Shown here piece after piece: positions 25,106 through 33,415 of a stretch of 55,757 nucleotides of DNA. Position numbers and translations under genes: made by a program. Position 1 is the first letter of the stretch, and the number at the start of each line of letters is the position of its first letter. The stretch lies in the NCBI GenBank assembly GCA_934141575.1, contig CAKPCJ010000005.1, positions 1 through 55,757 of the forward strand, given 5' to 3'. The notes beneath the pieces are model-generated. The model saw nothing but the letters and a program-made list of their open reading frames with translations. It was not told where the DNA came from and made no database searches. Source of the DNA: an uncultured Bacilli bacterium. GTDB lineage: Bacteria > Bacillota_I > Bacilli_A > RF39 > UBA660.

Positions 25106-26242
25106 ATGGAAAATAAAGATTTTGATAAATTATGTGAAGAGGTTAGTAATCAAGAATTTTTAAACGTTGAAGAGCCTAAAAAAATGGAAGAAGAACCAGT
25201 TAAAAAAGAAAAACCTAAGAAGAAAAAAGTATGGAAGAAAGTATTAATTGTTTTTGCAAGTTTATTTGTTTTAGGAATAGGAACAGGCTTATTTCTTTTA
25301 TATGGTCCATGGAGTTGGTTTAGGGAGACACTTATTACAACTGCTATGACTACTATGAACCATCAATATTTAGCTACTTGGTTTTATGATGATGAAACAA
25401 TACAAAAAGTTTTAAATAATCATGCAGTTATAGAATCAGGTGAGCAAACAGATACTACTCAAATAGTTATAAGTGATGTTCCTAGCAATGTTACTGTGTA
25501 CGAGTCAATTTATGAAGAACAAATATTAAAAAAAGATGAGGGTAACGACTTATACAAAATAGTTCCTATAACAGAAGCAAAATTTAAGGGATATTTAGTA
25601 GTAATTTATGATCCATCAAAGGTTAAAATAGCAAATTCTTCTTCACTTGGAAAATCAGGACAATTAATTACTAAAATTGCTGCAGATAACAATGCCGTAA
25701 TAGCAATAAATGCATCTGGTTTTGAGGATCCAAATTGGAATAGTAATGGTGCAAGACCACATGGAATGATAATAAAAGATGGTAAATTAGTTTGGAATAA
25801 TACAAGAGCTCAAGTAGGTGGCGGATTAGTTGGATTTACAAATGATAACATTCTTATATTAGGAAAAATGACACCACAAGAGGCTTTGAACAAAGGTGTT
25901 AGGGACGGAATGGAATTTGGACCATATTTGATTGTAAATGGAAAACCTTCATTTATTAAAGGAAATGGTGGTTGGGGTATTGCTCCAAGAACTGCTATTG
26001 GTCAAAGAAAAGATGGTATAGTTTTATTCCTTATAATCGATGGTAGAACGACTGCTAGTGTTGGTGCGGATATGGTAGATCTTACAGAAATAATGCAAAG
26101 ATATAAAGCATATAATGCCGCTAATATGGATGGTGGTTCATCAACTGCTTTAATAGTTAAAAATCAAATATATAATAAACCAGTAGCTGCTGGTAAAAAT
26201 GGACTTAGAGCTATACCTAATGCTTGGATAGTTGTTGAATAA
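25106..26242 (+). CDS. Phosphodiester glycosidase (NAGPA-like) family protein, membrane-anchored
   Basis: A 378-aa protein. It has an acidic/basic N-terminal cytosolic tail (1-43), one membrane segment (about 45-70), a linker and then a NAGPA domain (PF09992-type), a family related to the enzyme that exposes mannose-6-phosphate in animals. In bacteria some members act on wall or polysaccharide phosphodiesters. Visible family motifs are AINASGFEDP, GMIIKDGKLVWN, GPYLIVNGKP, RTAIGQRKDGIVLFLIIDG and MDGGSSTALIV. AGGTG precedes ATG 25106. The active region would be outside the cell. The real substrate is unknown; a strong terminator ends the operon. Confidence 0.85.
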   Translation: MENKDFDKLCEEVSNQEFLNVEEPKKMEEEPVKKEKPKKKKVWKKVLIVFASLFVLGIGTGLFLLYGPWSWFRETLITTAMTTMNHQYLATWFYDDETIQKVLNNHAVIESGEQTDTTQIVISDVPSNVTVYESIYEEQILKKDEGNDLYKIVPITEAKFKGYLVVIYDPSKVKIANSSSLGKSGQLITKIAADNNAVIAINASGFEDPNWNSNGARPHGMIIKDGKLVWNNTRAQVGGGLVGFTNDNILILGKMTPQEALNKGVRDGMEFGPYLIVNGKPSFIKGNGGWGIAPRTAIGQRKDGIVLFLIIDGRTTASVGADMVDLTEIMQRYKAYNAANMDGGSSTALIVKNQIYNKPVAAGKNGLRAIPNAWIVVE

Positions 26243-26267
26243 GGAATAATTGTTATTCCTTTTTTTA
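26242..26267 (+). terminator. Rho-independent terminator after the NAGPA-like gene
   Basis: AGGAATAA (26242-26249) pairs with TTATTCCT (26253-26260) through TGT and is followed by a T run. Confidence 0.85.
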
Positions 26268-26339
26268 TTGAAAAAGTATATATACTTTACAAATTGTGCT
26301 TATTGTGTTATTATAACACCCACAAAGGGGGAAAATAAT

Positions 26340-26555
26340 ATGAATATTGATAATAGTACTTTGGGGTATTTGAAGCAAGCCATTAATAATTTAGAAAAAA
26401 CAAATAGAATGTTGCTTATTTCTAATTTGCTTTCAACTGGTAGAATAACAGATGAAGAAGCATTAAGTGATCCAGACTATAGAGAATATATACAAGGTTT
26501 AAAAAGTAAAACTAATCAGTCGGAACATAGAGTTATTATGGCTAAGAGAAGATAA
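26340..26555 (+). CDS. Small hypothetical protein
   Basis: A 71-aa charged protein that I cannot place. It starts MNIDNSTLGYLKQAINNLEK and reads as two or three amphipathic helices with TGRITDEEALSDPDYREYI in the middle and a basic tail. The start at ATG 26340 follows AGGGGG; the longer frame from 26250 crosses the preceding terminator. It has no signal peptide or cysteines. It lies alone between a terminator and an MFS gene. Confidence 0.65.
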   Translation: MNIDNSTLGYLKQAINNLEKTNRMLLISNLLSTGRITDEEALSDPDYREYIQGLKSKTNQSEHRVIMAKRR

Positions 26556-26599
26556 TAGTCATACATACAAATATTATTCATATAATTAATTAGGTGTAT

Positions 26600-27781
26600 A
26601 TGAGTAATTATAATATTTTATTTGTAATGCGTATTTTTAAAAACTTACTCTATAATTTTATAGAGAGTTTTTTTGTGCTATATTTTTTAGAATTATCATA
26701 TAATAATATTGTTTTCCTTGGAATATATAAATTATTATATATAACTTTTTTATTTGTGTTTATATTATTATTTAGAAATGTTTCTAAAAGCAAAAATAGA
26801 ATAATTATATTTAGAATAGGCATAGTATTAGAATTAATATATTTACTCATTTTAATCTTTTTAAGGGAAAAAGTAGTTGACTATGTGTTTCTTTGTGGGA
26901 TATTTTATGGGATATCCGAAGGATTTTATTTTTCAGTATATGATATTTTTGAATCAAATGGGGTTGAAAATAAAAATAGAAATAAATTTACTGGACAATA
27001 TATATTTTTGAAATCTATTATTTCAATAATTTTTCCATTTATATTTGGTAATTTAATAACATATTATGGATTTATTAGTGCGTTATTTCTTGTATTTTTG
27101 TTAGTATTTATAATGTTAATACTATCTTTTAAATATAAAGATTTTATATTAAATAAATCAGTTAAATTTAATTTTAAAAAATATTTTAGTAATATAAGTT
27201 TTATAGAAAAGAGGGTTTTCGTATTATATGTGTTTAATGGTATAACGTATTCAATGGGCGCATTTTCTATGATTATAACTTTATTTATTATTAACGTATT
27301 TAATAGCAATTTTAGTCTTGGAGTATTTTCATCGATATTTAGTGGTATATCATGTTTGTTGGGTATTATTTTTTCTAAAATAAATAAAAAAATTAATTGC
27401 TCAAAGTCTATTTTGATATTGTCTTTATTAAATGTTATTACATTTTTAGTTATGGTATATAAATGTACATTTAAAACAATTATATTGTATTATTTAATTC
27501 AATCTGTATTTAAAACTGTTATTGGCTTTATAAATGATACATCTATTTCAAATATATCTAATTTAGAAAATATAAAACTAAATAAAGAAGAATACTTTTT
27601 TGGATGCGAATTAGCGCTTTTTATTGGTAGAGTTATTAGTTATGTATTATTTATACTTATGTATATGTATATTAACTATATGGTTATATTCTTAATAATA
27701 TTTGCTATCTTTATATTTATATTGTCAATTTACTCAATTAAATTACAAAAACATATAAAGAATATTGACTTTAATATGTAA
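26600..27781 (+). CDS. MFS-like multi-pass membrane transporter
   Basis: A 393-aa protein with about twelve hydrophobic segments and the loop pattern of a major facilitator: a short basic loop after helix 2 (FRNVSKSKNRII), a gap near the middle (about 190-200) and a second six-helix half. The strict MFS motif A is not preserved. It is extremely rich in Ile, Phe and Leu, which reflects base composition. ATG 26600 follows AGGTG closely (3 bases), a short spacing. A second, better-conserved MFS gene lies at 31415. The substrate is unknown; such singletons are often drug or peptide exporters. Confidence 0.7.
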   Translation: MSNYNILFVMRIFKNLLYNFIESFFVLYFLELSYNNIVFLGIYKLLYITFLFVFILLFRNVSKSKNRIIIFRIGIVLELIYLLILIFLREKVVDYVFLCGIFYGISEGFYFSVYDIFESNGVENKNRNKFTGQYIFLKSIISIIFPFIFGNLITYYGFISALFLVFLLVFIMLILSFKYKDFILNKSVKFNFKKYFSNISFIEKRVFVLYVFNGITYSMGAFSMIITLFIINVFNSNFSLGVFSSIFSGISCLLGIIFSKINKKINCSKSILILSLLNVITFLVMVYKCTFKTIILYYLIQSVFKTVIGFINDTSISNISNLENIKLNKEEYFFGCELALFIGRVISYVLFILMYMYINYMVIFLIIFAIFIFILSIYSIKLQKHIKNIDFNM

Positions 27782-27803
27782 TGATATTATTCTTATAATG
27801 TAT

Positions 27804-27879
27804 GCTGAAATAGCTCAGTTGGTAGAGCAGCTCCCTCGTAAAGAGCAGGTCGCAGGTTCGAGTCCTGTTTTCAGCACCA
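27804..27879 (+). tRNA. tRNA-Thr (anticodon CGT)
   Basis: The cloverleaf has acceptor GCTGAAA/TTTCAGC (perfect), D arm GCTC...GAGC, anticodon loop CTCGTAA, T arm GCAGGTTCGAGTCCTGT and encoded CCA. The sequence pattern matches known tRNA-Thr(CGU). The pair 31-39 is C-A, a mismatch at the base of the anticodon loop. TGATATTAT at 27782-27790 may be its -10. Confidence 0.92.
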
Positions 27880-27931
27880 TAAGTGTGTTTAACTTGAGTC
27901 TATTTGTGGAAATTTGAGTGATGTTATAAAT

Positions 27932-27962
27932 AAATCTTCATAACTTTATGAAGATTTTTGTA
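27932..27962 (+). terminator. Rho-independent terminator downstream of tRNA-Thr
   Basis: AAATCTTCATAA pairs with TTATGAAGATTT almost without a loop and is followed by a short T run. Confidence 0.75.
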
Positions 27963-27979
27963 ATTTTAAAGGAGTCAGT

Positions 27980-28042
27980 ATGAAGTGTGATATAATAAAA
28001 GTGTTTAAAAAATACTTTGGTGGTGAAATTAAATGGATTTAG
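27980..28042 (+). CDS. Possible 20-aa upstream open reading frame
   Basis: ATG 27980 stands 5 bases after AAAGGAG and opens 20 codons (MKCDIIKVFKKYFGGEIKWI) whose stop overlaps the start of the 28033 gene. The same DNA contains TGTGATATAAT (27988-27996), a promoter-like signal. So this is either a translated leader or chance; the good ribosome site is the only support. Confidence 0.25.
   Translation: MKCDIIKVFKKYFGGEIKWI
27986..27996 (+). promoter_or_regulatory. Extended -10 before the 28033 gene
   Basis: TGTGATATAAT matches the extended -10 used elsewhere in the window. The start codon lies 37 bases downstream. Confidence 0.5.
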
Positions 28043-28833
28043 TAAATATAGTTTATCGTTATATAAATCGTTTTATTAATAGTCAGGAATTAGTAAAGCT
28101 ACTAGAAGATATTGATAAAACAAAGTTTTCAGATGAAGAGGTAAATGAGATTGAGATGCTTTTAGAAAAGGTTAAAAAGATTATAGAAACTATTCCAATA
28201 GAAAATGACCAAGTTGAAATTAGAAGAATGGCATCTCTTAACCGTGTATTGGAAGATTTAGAAAAAATAAAAGAAAACGAAAATAATAGTAACGAGGTTA
28301 GGACATTTTCAGAAGATAAATATAATAGTTTGATAAAGGATAAAAATATTGAAAGAGATAGTGGTCCAAGATATGATAAATTATGTGATTTATTACTAAA
28401 TAATTTTGTATATGTAAATTCTTGTGAAAAAATGAGTGATTTAGAACTGTTAGAATTTATTACACAATACATTTCTGCACCTATAACTCCTAATATTAAT
28501 CAAGAAAAGTTTAATGATTTAGTAACTATTGGCATTCAGGAAGATAAAAGAGAAGCATTATGGCGATTAGCTTTTAATTATAGTAGAAAGAATAAAGATT
28601 TTACTAGTATAGAAGATTATTTTGTTCAAAAAAGAGATGACTATTATTTAATAGAACTTGTAAGTGCTGTTAAGGAAGATTTAGATATTGATAAATTAGT
28701 AGAAAAAGTTATAAATACTAAAGATAAAAAATTTATTATTAGTTGTGGTAATAGAGCTAAAAACATAGAAATATTTTCTGATGAAGAAATTAAAAAATTA
28801 AAGGAAATGTATAATATGAATATCCTAGAGTAA
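28033..28833 (+). CDS. Hypothetical cytoplasmic protein
   Basis: I do not recognise this 266-aa protein. It is strongly charged and helical, with a coiled-coil-like stretch around residues 30-95 (EEVNEIEMLLEKVKKI, LEDLEKIKENENN) followed by a more globular C-terminal half containing repeated DLxxLxxI-like helices and REALWRLAFNYSRKNKD. No signal peptide, membrane helix or metal motif is visible. GGTGA precedes ATG 28033. The neighbours (tRNA-Thr upstream, a GNAT downstream) give no functional hint. Confidence 0.7.
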   Translation: MDLVNIVYRYINRFINSQELVKLLEDIDKTKFSDEEVNEIEMLLEKVKKIIETIPIENDQVEIRRMASLNRVLEDLEKIKENENNSNEVRTFSEDKYNSLIKDKNIERDSGPRYDKLCDLLLNNFVYVNSCEKMSDLELLEFITQYISAPITPNINQEKFNDLVTIGIQEDKREALWRLAFNYSRKNKDFTSIEDYFVQKRDDYYLIELVSAVKEDLDIDKLVEKVINTKDKKFIISCGNRAKNIEIFSDEEIKKLKEMYNMNILE

Positions 28834-28881
28834 TATTTGAATTGGTTAATACTAAAATTTCACTTTGAAATAGGGAAAGTT

Positions 28882-28953
28882 ATGAAAACTTTTGAAACAG
28901 ATAATTATAAAAATAGATATAGCAATTCTATTGTTTTAAAACAAGTGATATAA
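28882..28953 (+). CDS. Possible 23-aa peptide or gene relic
   Basis: ATG 28882 with TAGGGAAAG upstream encodes MKTFETDNYKNRYSNSIVLK plus three residues. It ends within the TGATATAAT that may be the promoter of the GNAT gene. It could be a short peptide or the head of a decayed gene; there is no homology evidence. Confidence 0.2.
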   Translation: MKTFETDNYKNRYSNSIVLKQVI

Positions 28954-28954
28954 T
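28946..28954 (+). promoter_or_regulatory. Extended -10 before the GNAT gene
   Basis: TGATATAAT, 74 bases before the start codon. No good -35 was seen. Confidence 0.45.
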
Positions 28955-29027
28955 GTTTATAGTTACAATATCAGAACATTTATAGTAATAACAAAAATAC
29001 GTATAAGATTAAAGTGTTGGTGGGTAT

Positions 29028-29630
29028 ATGAATTATATTGAAATGAAACAAGCTGTTGAACTATTGGGCAAGGAGTGGAATTTAGGAAAGAAAGAATCTG
29101 GTGCAGATGATAATGTATGCGCTTGGATTTATTTATTTGAAATTTTATCTGAAAGTGAAAAAATAGTAAAGTATAAGGATGGACATAAGATTGTTGGATT
29201 TTGCGGTTATTCAAAAAAGAATTCAGAAAAACATAAAATTTCTAAAAAACTATATAAATTTCTAAAAAATAGATTATATAAAAGTAAAAGCATAAAAAAT
29301 CTTGATGCTTTTAAAGAATATGAAAAAAGTTATAATTATGTACCAGAGGAATTAAATGATTCTTTTGATGGAGAAGTTTCAATATTGATAGTAGATGAAA
29401 AATATAGGGGTAAAAAAATAGGTAAAAAGTTGTTACTCGATGTATTTGAACTTGCTAAAAATGATAATATTAAAAGACTTAAGATATTAACTGATGAGTC
29501 TTGCAATTACAAATTTTATGAAAATTTGGGATGTAAAAAAGTATATGAAACAGAAATAGAAAATTTTGAATCTGAAAAATGCCATAAAATAGTAACTGAA
29601 AGGGCTTTTATATATGAAAAAAAATTATAA
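29028..29630 (+). CDS. GNAT-family N-acetyltransferase
   Basis: A 200-aa acetyl-CoA-dependent acetyltransferase with unknown acceptor. The core motif is VSILIVDEKYRGKKIGKKLLLDVFELA (about residues 120-150), giving the pyrophosphate-binding RGKKIG loop. KILTDESCNYKFYENLGCKK near residue 165 is the C-terminal GNAT strand-helix. The insertion between about 60 and 115 is longer than in small GNATs. GTTGGTGGG precedes ATG 29028. It sits in a region with two exporters and a regulator and could modify small molecules, though this is only suggestive. Confidence 0.85.
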   Translation: MNYIEMKQAVELLGKEWNLGKKESGADDNVCAWIYLFEILSESEKIVKYKDGHKIVGFCGYSKKNSEKHKISKKLYKFLKNRLYKSKSIKNLDAFKEYEKSYNYVPEELNDSFDGEVSILIVDEKYRGKKIGKKLLLDVFELAKNDNIKRLKILTDESCNYKFYENLGCKKVYETEIENFESEKCHKIVTERAFIYEKKL

Positions 29631-29665
29631 AATATATAATTAAATTTGAAATGAGGTAAAAGCAT

Positions 29666-30724
29666 ATGAATTATTATGATAACCTTAATAAGGCAATTAA
29701 AAATTCTTTAGATAATCCAGAATTACAGTATCAATTTAGATACTTTGATGAAATCTCTAAGCTTTCAAAAATAGTGATTGATAGTACAGACAACTTAAAC
29801 TTTAAAAAAACTTTTTCATATATTCCTATAAATGATTCTATTCAAAATGCTTTATCTTTTTTTAGTAGTATAAATCCACAATATTCTTATATGTTTCAAA
29901 ATATTTTACAAGAGAATGTATCAGGTGATTATAGTGTTAAGTTTTTGAAAACATTGGATTCAAATCAGTTGGAAGAAAATATGGCTCGTGAATCTAGAGT
30001 TACAAAAGATGGAAAAGTATATATATATTACTCAAATACTTTGGAAGATATTTTTAATATTACACATGAAATAACTCATAAATTTAGTCAACCCAAAAAT
30101 CAGGGAAGCACAATAAAACAATTTTTAGGTGAAACTTCATCTATTGCTATGGAGTTTTTATTGCAAGATTATCTTTTTCAAAAATCAGATTATGATGATA
30201 ACGAAATACTTGCTCATAAAAATAACAGATTACTTGAAACTTATGATGATGCTTGTTCTGTGTTATTTGAAAATATTTTATTAAAATTATATAAAGAAAG
30301 TAATGGTTGTGTTACTCAAGAACTTTTATTTGAGTATTTGAATTCTATCGATAAAGATTCGAATCTTTATAATATATTATCTAGTAGAGGAGAACAATAT
30401 TTAAATGAAATAGTAAATTCTGGACATCTTAATTTTTATATAAGGCAAAGGTATGTTATAGGTACTGTGCTTGCTAGCTATTACCATGATAAAATTAAAA
30501 ATAATCCAGAAAATGTATCTCAATTGTGCTATTTAATAGATATATTGGGTCATACTGATTTGCTGGCAGATGTTGATTTAAAAGCATTAAGTAATTTAGA
30601 AGTTCCAATTTTTAAAAATTGTGAAATAAATATTGATGAAACTGAAGTGTCTAAATTATCTAAAATTTATAAAAGTGAGGTACTTGATGTACTTAGAATG
30701 CATAGTAAGAATTTAAATATTTGA
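29666..30724 (+). CDS. Zinc metallopeptidase-like protein related to the M3 (oligoendopeptidase F) catalytic half
   Basis: A 352-aa protein with HEITH at 134-138 inside FNITHEITHKFS. About 20 residues later comes GETSSIAMEFLL with Glu156, which matches the M3 layout (HExxH then a glutamate in an ExxS helix). Later residues YIRQRYVIGTVLASYYHD resemble the substrate-binding helix with Tyr residues of oligopeptidases. M3 enzymes are usually 550-700 aa, so only the catalytic half is represented, with a short N-terminal cap of about 120 residues. There is no signal peptide. GAGGTAAAAG precedes ATG 29666. Activity is likely but not shown. Confidence 0.7.
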   Translation: MNYYDNLNKAIKNSLDNPELQYQFRYFDEISKLSKIVIDSTDNLNFKKTFSYIPINDSIQNALSFFSSINPQYSYMFQNILQENVSGDYSVKFLKTLDSNQLEENMARESRVTKDGKVYIYYSNTLEDIFNITHEITHKFSQPKNQGSTIKQFLGETSSIAMEFLLQDYLFQKSDYDDNEILAHKNNRLLETYDDACSVLFENILLKLYKESNGCVTQELLFEYLNSIDKDSNLYNILSSRGEQYLNEIVNSGHLNFYIRQRYVIGTVLASYYHDKIKNNPENVSQLCYLIDILGHTDLLADVDLKALSNLEVPIFKNCEINIDETEVSKLSKIYKSEVLDVLRMHSKNLNI

Positions 30725-30737
30725 TGTTTTAAAATTA

Positions 30738-30746
30738 TGTTATAAT
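30738..30746 (+). promoter_or_regulatory. Extended -10 of the HAD nucleotidase gene
   Basis: TGTTATAAT, only 15 bases before ATG 30762, with GGTGAT between: an ultra-short leader. Confidence 0.55.
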
Positions 30747-30761
30747 TAGAATGGTGATAAT

Positions 30762-31370
30762 ATGCGTATTGGAATAGATATAGATGGTGTGTTGACAGAT
30801 ATTGAAAGATGGCAGTTAGACTATGGTAGTAAATATTTTTATAATAAACATAATATTAATATAAAAAATTATAAGGGTTATGAAACTATTGATGTTTTTG
30901 ATGTTAGTAGGGAATTGGATGATGAGTTTTGGAAAACTTATTTTAAAGATTACGCTATAAATGTTGATGCTAGAAAATTTGCTGGTGAAGTAATAGATAA
31001 GTTAAGAAAAGATGGTAATCAAATATATATAATAACTGCAAGAGCTTCTTTTTTATCACATTCTGCTGATGTAATGACAATTGAGGAGAATAAACACATA
31101 GTTATTGAATGGTTGAAAAAAAATAATATATGTTATGATCAAATAATTTTTAGTCCGGAAGATAAATTAGATATATGTAAAGAAAATAATATTGATTTAA
31201 TGATAGAAGACAAGCCTAAAAATATAGAGATGATTTCAACGTATATTCCTGTTATTTGCTTTCATGCAAATTATAATGATTTTTGTAATGGAACAAATAT
31301 TTATAGATGTTATAGTTGGTATGATATTTTATATAAGATCAGAAATTTAAATTCTTTGGCATCTAAATAA
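30762..31370 (+). CDS. HAD-family 5'-nucleotidase-like protein
   Basis: A 202-aa haloacid dehalogenase-fold phosphatase. DIDGVLTD at residues 6-13 carries the nucleophile Asp6 and acid/base Asp8. IITARAS (about 90) is motif II, and LMIEDKPKNIEMI (about 145) holds the last acidic metal ligands. The cap insertion between motifs I and II (about 20-70) and the overall pattern fit the 5'(3')-deoxyribonucleotidase (NT5C) group. GGTGAT precedes ATG 30762. The exact substrate is unknown; nucleotide salvage is the usual role. Confidence 0.8.
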   Translation: MRIGIDIDGVLTDIERWQLDYGSKYFYNKHNINIKNYKGYETIDVFDVSRELDDEFWKTYFKDYAINVDARKFAGEVIDKLRKDGNQIYIITARASFLSHSADVMTIEENKHIVIEWLKKNNICYDQIIFSPEDKLDICKENNIDLMIEDKPKNIEMISTYIPVICFHANYNDFCNGTNIYRCYSWYDILYKIRNLNSLASK

Positions 31371-31414
31371 TATTTTATTGTAGTGGTTTGGGGTTTTACT
31401 AGTAGGAGTTGGAA

Positions 31415-32575
31415 ATGAGTAAATATTTCAATAATAGAAATTATAGAATGATGTACTATGATAGTTTTTTTAAAACGTTTGCTAACGGAATATACTCTGT
31501 ATTTACACCAGTTATATTATATAAAGCTGGTGTAAGTATAACTATGATAATTTTTATCTACATGATTCAATTTTTAGTAATGGGGTTGTTTTCTCCATTA
31601 GCAGGGACTTTATCAAAAAAAGTTGGTGTTGCAAATACTAAACTTGTAAGTTATATTCTTAAGAGTTTTAGTATGGTGTTAGTATTAACGGTTGAAACTA
31701 ATGTGTTATATTATTTGGCAATAGCAATAATATACGGTTTTAGTGGAGCAGCTAATAATCCACTTAATACCTATTTACCGAGCAAATTTGTTAATGAAGA
31801 TTTTAGGGGAAGGTTTAATTCTTTTGTGTATGTATTAAGATGTTTTTCAAATATAGTTGGTTATGTATTTGCTGGAATATTTTTAACAAGTAATAATAAT
31901 AATGTTATTATTATATCTGTATTTTTATCATATTTTTTAGCTTATCTTGCATTGTGCGCATTGGATAACAAAAAATTGGATCATCATGTTACATCACCTT
32001 TTAAAGAAAGTTATAAATATTTTGTTAAAGGAAATAGCAATAAAGAATTAAAAATTGTTAGTGGACTTAGATCTTTTATAATTTTGGAAAGATTGATAGC
32101 TGTACCATTATATTTATATATATCTCTTATGAATTTGAAAACGTTTACATTACTATATGTTCTGTCTACTGTTATAGAATTGTTTAGTTTATTTGTAGTA
32201 GGTAATAAACTTGACAAAAATAAGGTGCAAACGTTCAATGCTATTTCTGTTATTAAAGGCACTATTACATGGGTATTTTTATTTGCCAATAATAAATATT
32301 CATTAATGGTAAATCAATCATTATACAAATTAGTTGATAATATTTATGATTCTTCATATTCTGCTTTGTCACAAAGTAAAGTTGAGAAAGACAAAGAAGA
32401 TACTATGTTGCTTTCTATAGTTCATGAGATGAGTTTATGTTTTTGCGAATTCTTTGTTCTTTTATTTTTGCTGATTGTAAGTTTATTTAGCGTTAATTTG
32501 GTATTTAAAGCAATGTTTATGGGGTCAATTGTTGTATTGTTTGCAAATGCATATTTAGTTGAAGAATGGAATTAA
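31415..32575 (+). CDS. MFS transporter (drug-exporter-like)
   Basis: A 386-aa membrane protein with about 11-12 hydrophobic segments. The first half has GVSITMIIFIYMIQF and then PLAGTLSKKVG, a degenerate motif A between helices 2 and 3. The NNPLNTYLPSKFVNEDFRGRFNSF region corresponds to the helix 4-5 loop of multidrug-type MFS proteins. GGAG precedes ATG 31415; TTG 31409 is in frame but overlaps the ribosome site. A TetR-family gene converges from the other strand and shares its terminator, which suggests (not proves) that it controls a nearby transporter. Confidence 0.85.
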   Translation: MSKYFNNRNYRMMYYDSFFKTFANGIYSVFTPVILYKAGVSITMIIFIYMIQFLVMGLFSPLAGTLSKKVGVANTKLVSYILKSFSMVLVLTVETNVLYYLAIAIIYGFSGAANNPLNTYLPSKFVNEDFRGRFNSFVYVLRCFSNIVGYVFAGIFLTSNNNNVIIISVFLSYFLAYLALCALDNKKLDHHVTSPFKESYKYFVKGNSNKELKIVSGLRSFIILERLIAVPLYLYISLMNLKTFTLLYVLSTVIELFSLFVVGNKLDKNKVQTFNAISVIKGTITWVFLFANNKYSLMVNQSLYKLVDNIYDSSYSALSQSKVEKDKEDTMLLSIVHEMSLCFCEFFVLLFLLIVSLFSVNLVFKAMFMGSIVVLFANAYLVEEWN

Positions 32576-32608
32576 AAAAGGTCTAGATTTATTTTTCTAG
32601 ACTTTTTC
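32574..32608. terminator. Bidirectional terminator between the MFS gene and tetR-like gene
   Basis: AAAAAGGTCTAGA pairs with TCTAGACTTTTT through TTTATTTT. The A run on the left and T run on the right allow use in both directions; it overlaps the end of the minus-strand gene. Confidence 0.85.
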
Positions 32609-33118
32609 CTTTATATTCTGAATAATAATTTGTATCATTTCTTCTGGACTTTCTTTACAACCACTATAGAGCCATTTTTTTATAATCGCAGACATTCCTG
32701 CTTTGAAAAATTCTATGTGATATTCTATATTTTTAGTGCTTCCGTAATATTTAATGGCATCATTTTCTTCTAAATGGTTGTCATAATAACTCATGAAATC
32801 GAAATTAAGCTTAAACAAAGTATTATAGTATATTTGGTTTTCTTTGATGCGTTTTAATAGTTTTAAGTAATTGTACAAATGTTTTTGATTAATTTCTTCT
32901 TCTTTATATAAATCAAGCAAATCTTGAAATATTTGCTCTTTTAATTTATCTGCTAAATCATATATATCAATAAAATTTACATAAAATGTTGAGCGATTTA
33001 CTTTAGCTCTTTTTACTAAATCTGTTACGCTTACTTTGTTCAAATCTTTTTCTTGAATTATTTCAATTAATGCTTTTTCTAATTTCTCTACTGATTTTTT
33101 TTTACTTTGTTTTTGCAT
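32597..33118 (-). CDS. TetR/AcrR-family transcriptional regulator
   Basis: A 173-aa regulator with the TetR HTH at residues about 10-55: ALIEIIQEKDLNKVSVTDLVKRAKVNRSTFYVNFIDIYDLAD. The VNRSTFYVNF recognition helix is typical. The C-terminal domain (60-173) is helical and resembles the TetR_C_7-like group. The start is ATG 33118 with GGAGGAAAAATG upstream in its sense. It converges with the MFS gene and diverges from a membrane-protein relic. Its target is unknown; the adjacent transporter is the obvious candidate. Confidence 0.9.
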   Translation of the reverse strand: MQKQSKKKSVEKLEKALIEIIQEKDLNKVSVTDLVKRAKVNRSTFYVNFIDIYDLADKLKEQIFQDLLDLYKEEEINQKHLYNYLKLLKRIKENQIYYNTLFKLNFDFMSYYDNHLEENDAIKYYGSTKNIEYHIEFFKAGMSAIIKKWLYSGCKESPEEMIQIIIQNIKEKV

Positions 33119-33355
33119 TTTTCCTCCGTTGAATATAGTATTATATCTTTGATTAAATATCGCAAACTAAAAAGCACATTAATGTCAGCTTCTAAGGTTG
33201 TAAATATTGTTACTAGTTTAATATCAATGCTTTCTAATTTTGGAGAAAAGAGTATTGTATTTAATGAAATTATGATTATGTTTACTGAAATTGGAATGAG
33301 TGTAATATGCATTTATATGATTATTAAATCAACTGAATGGTTACAATCTAATTAA
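33107..33355 (+). pseudogene. Relic of a multi-pass membrane protein (C-terminal end)
   Basis: This frame encodes LKSTLMSASKVVNIVTSLIS, then MLSNFGEK, a further helix and a final membrane segment IGMSVICIYMIIKSTEWLQ. The SASKVVNxxTxLISML pattern is one I associate with the last two helices of a family of bacterial integral membrane proteins of unknown function. It has no ribosome site, and the first ATG lies inside the start of the divergent tetR gene (11-base overlap). It is probably a truncated remnant; a short functional protein is possible but less likely. Confidence 0.4.
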
Positions 33356-33382
33356 ATTAATATTGTATTTTAATATTAATAC

Positions 33383-33391
33383 TGTTATAAT
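33383..33391 (+). promoter_or_regulatory. Extended -10 of the methyltransferase gene
   Basis: TGTTATAAT, followed by AAGGTGAT and ATG 33416. Confidence 0.5.
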
Positions 33392-33415
33392 ACGGTTTAA
33401 TTTGAAGGTGATTTT

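Noticed and set aside
28083..28472. 129-codon open frame on the minus strand
   Set aside because: It is antisense to the 28033 gene, is Ser/Ile/Phe-rich as expected from low-GC shadow frames, and has no ribosome site.
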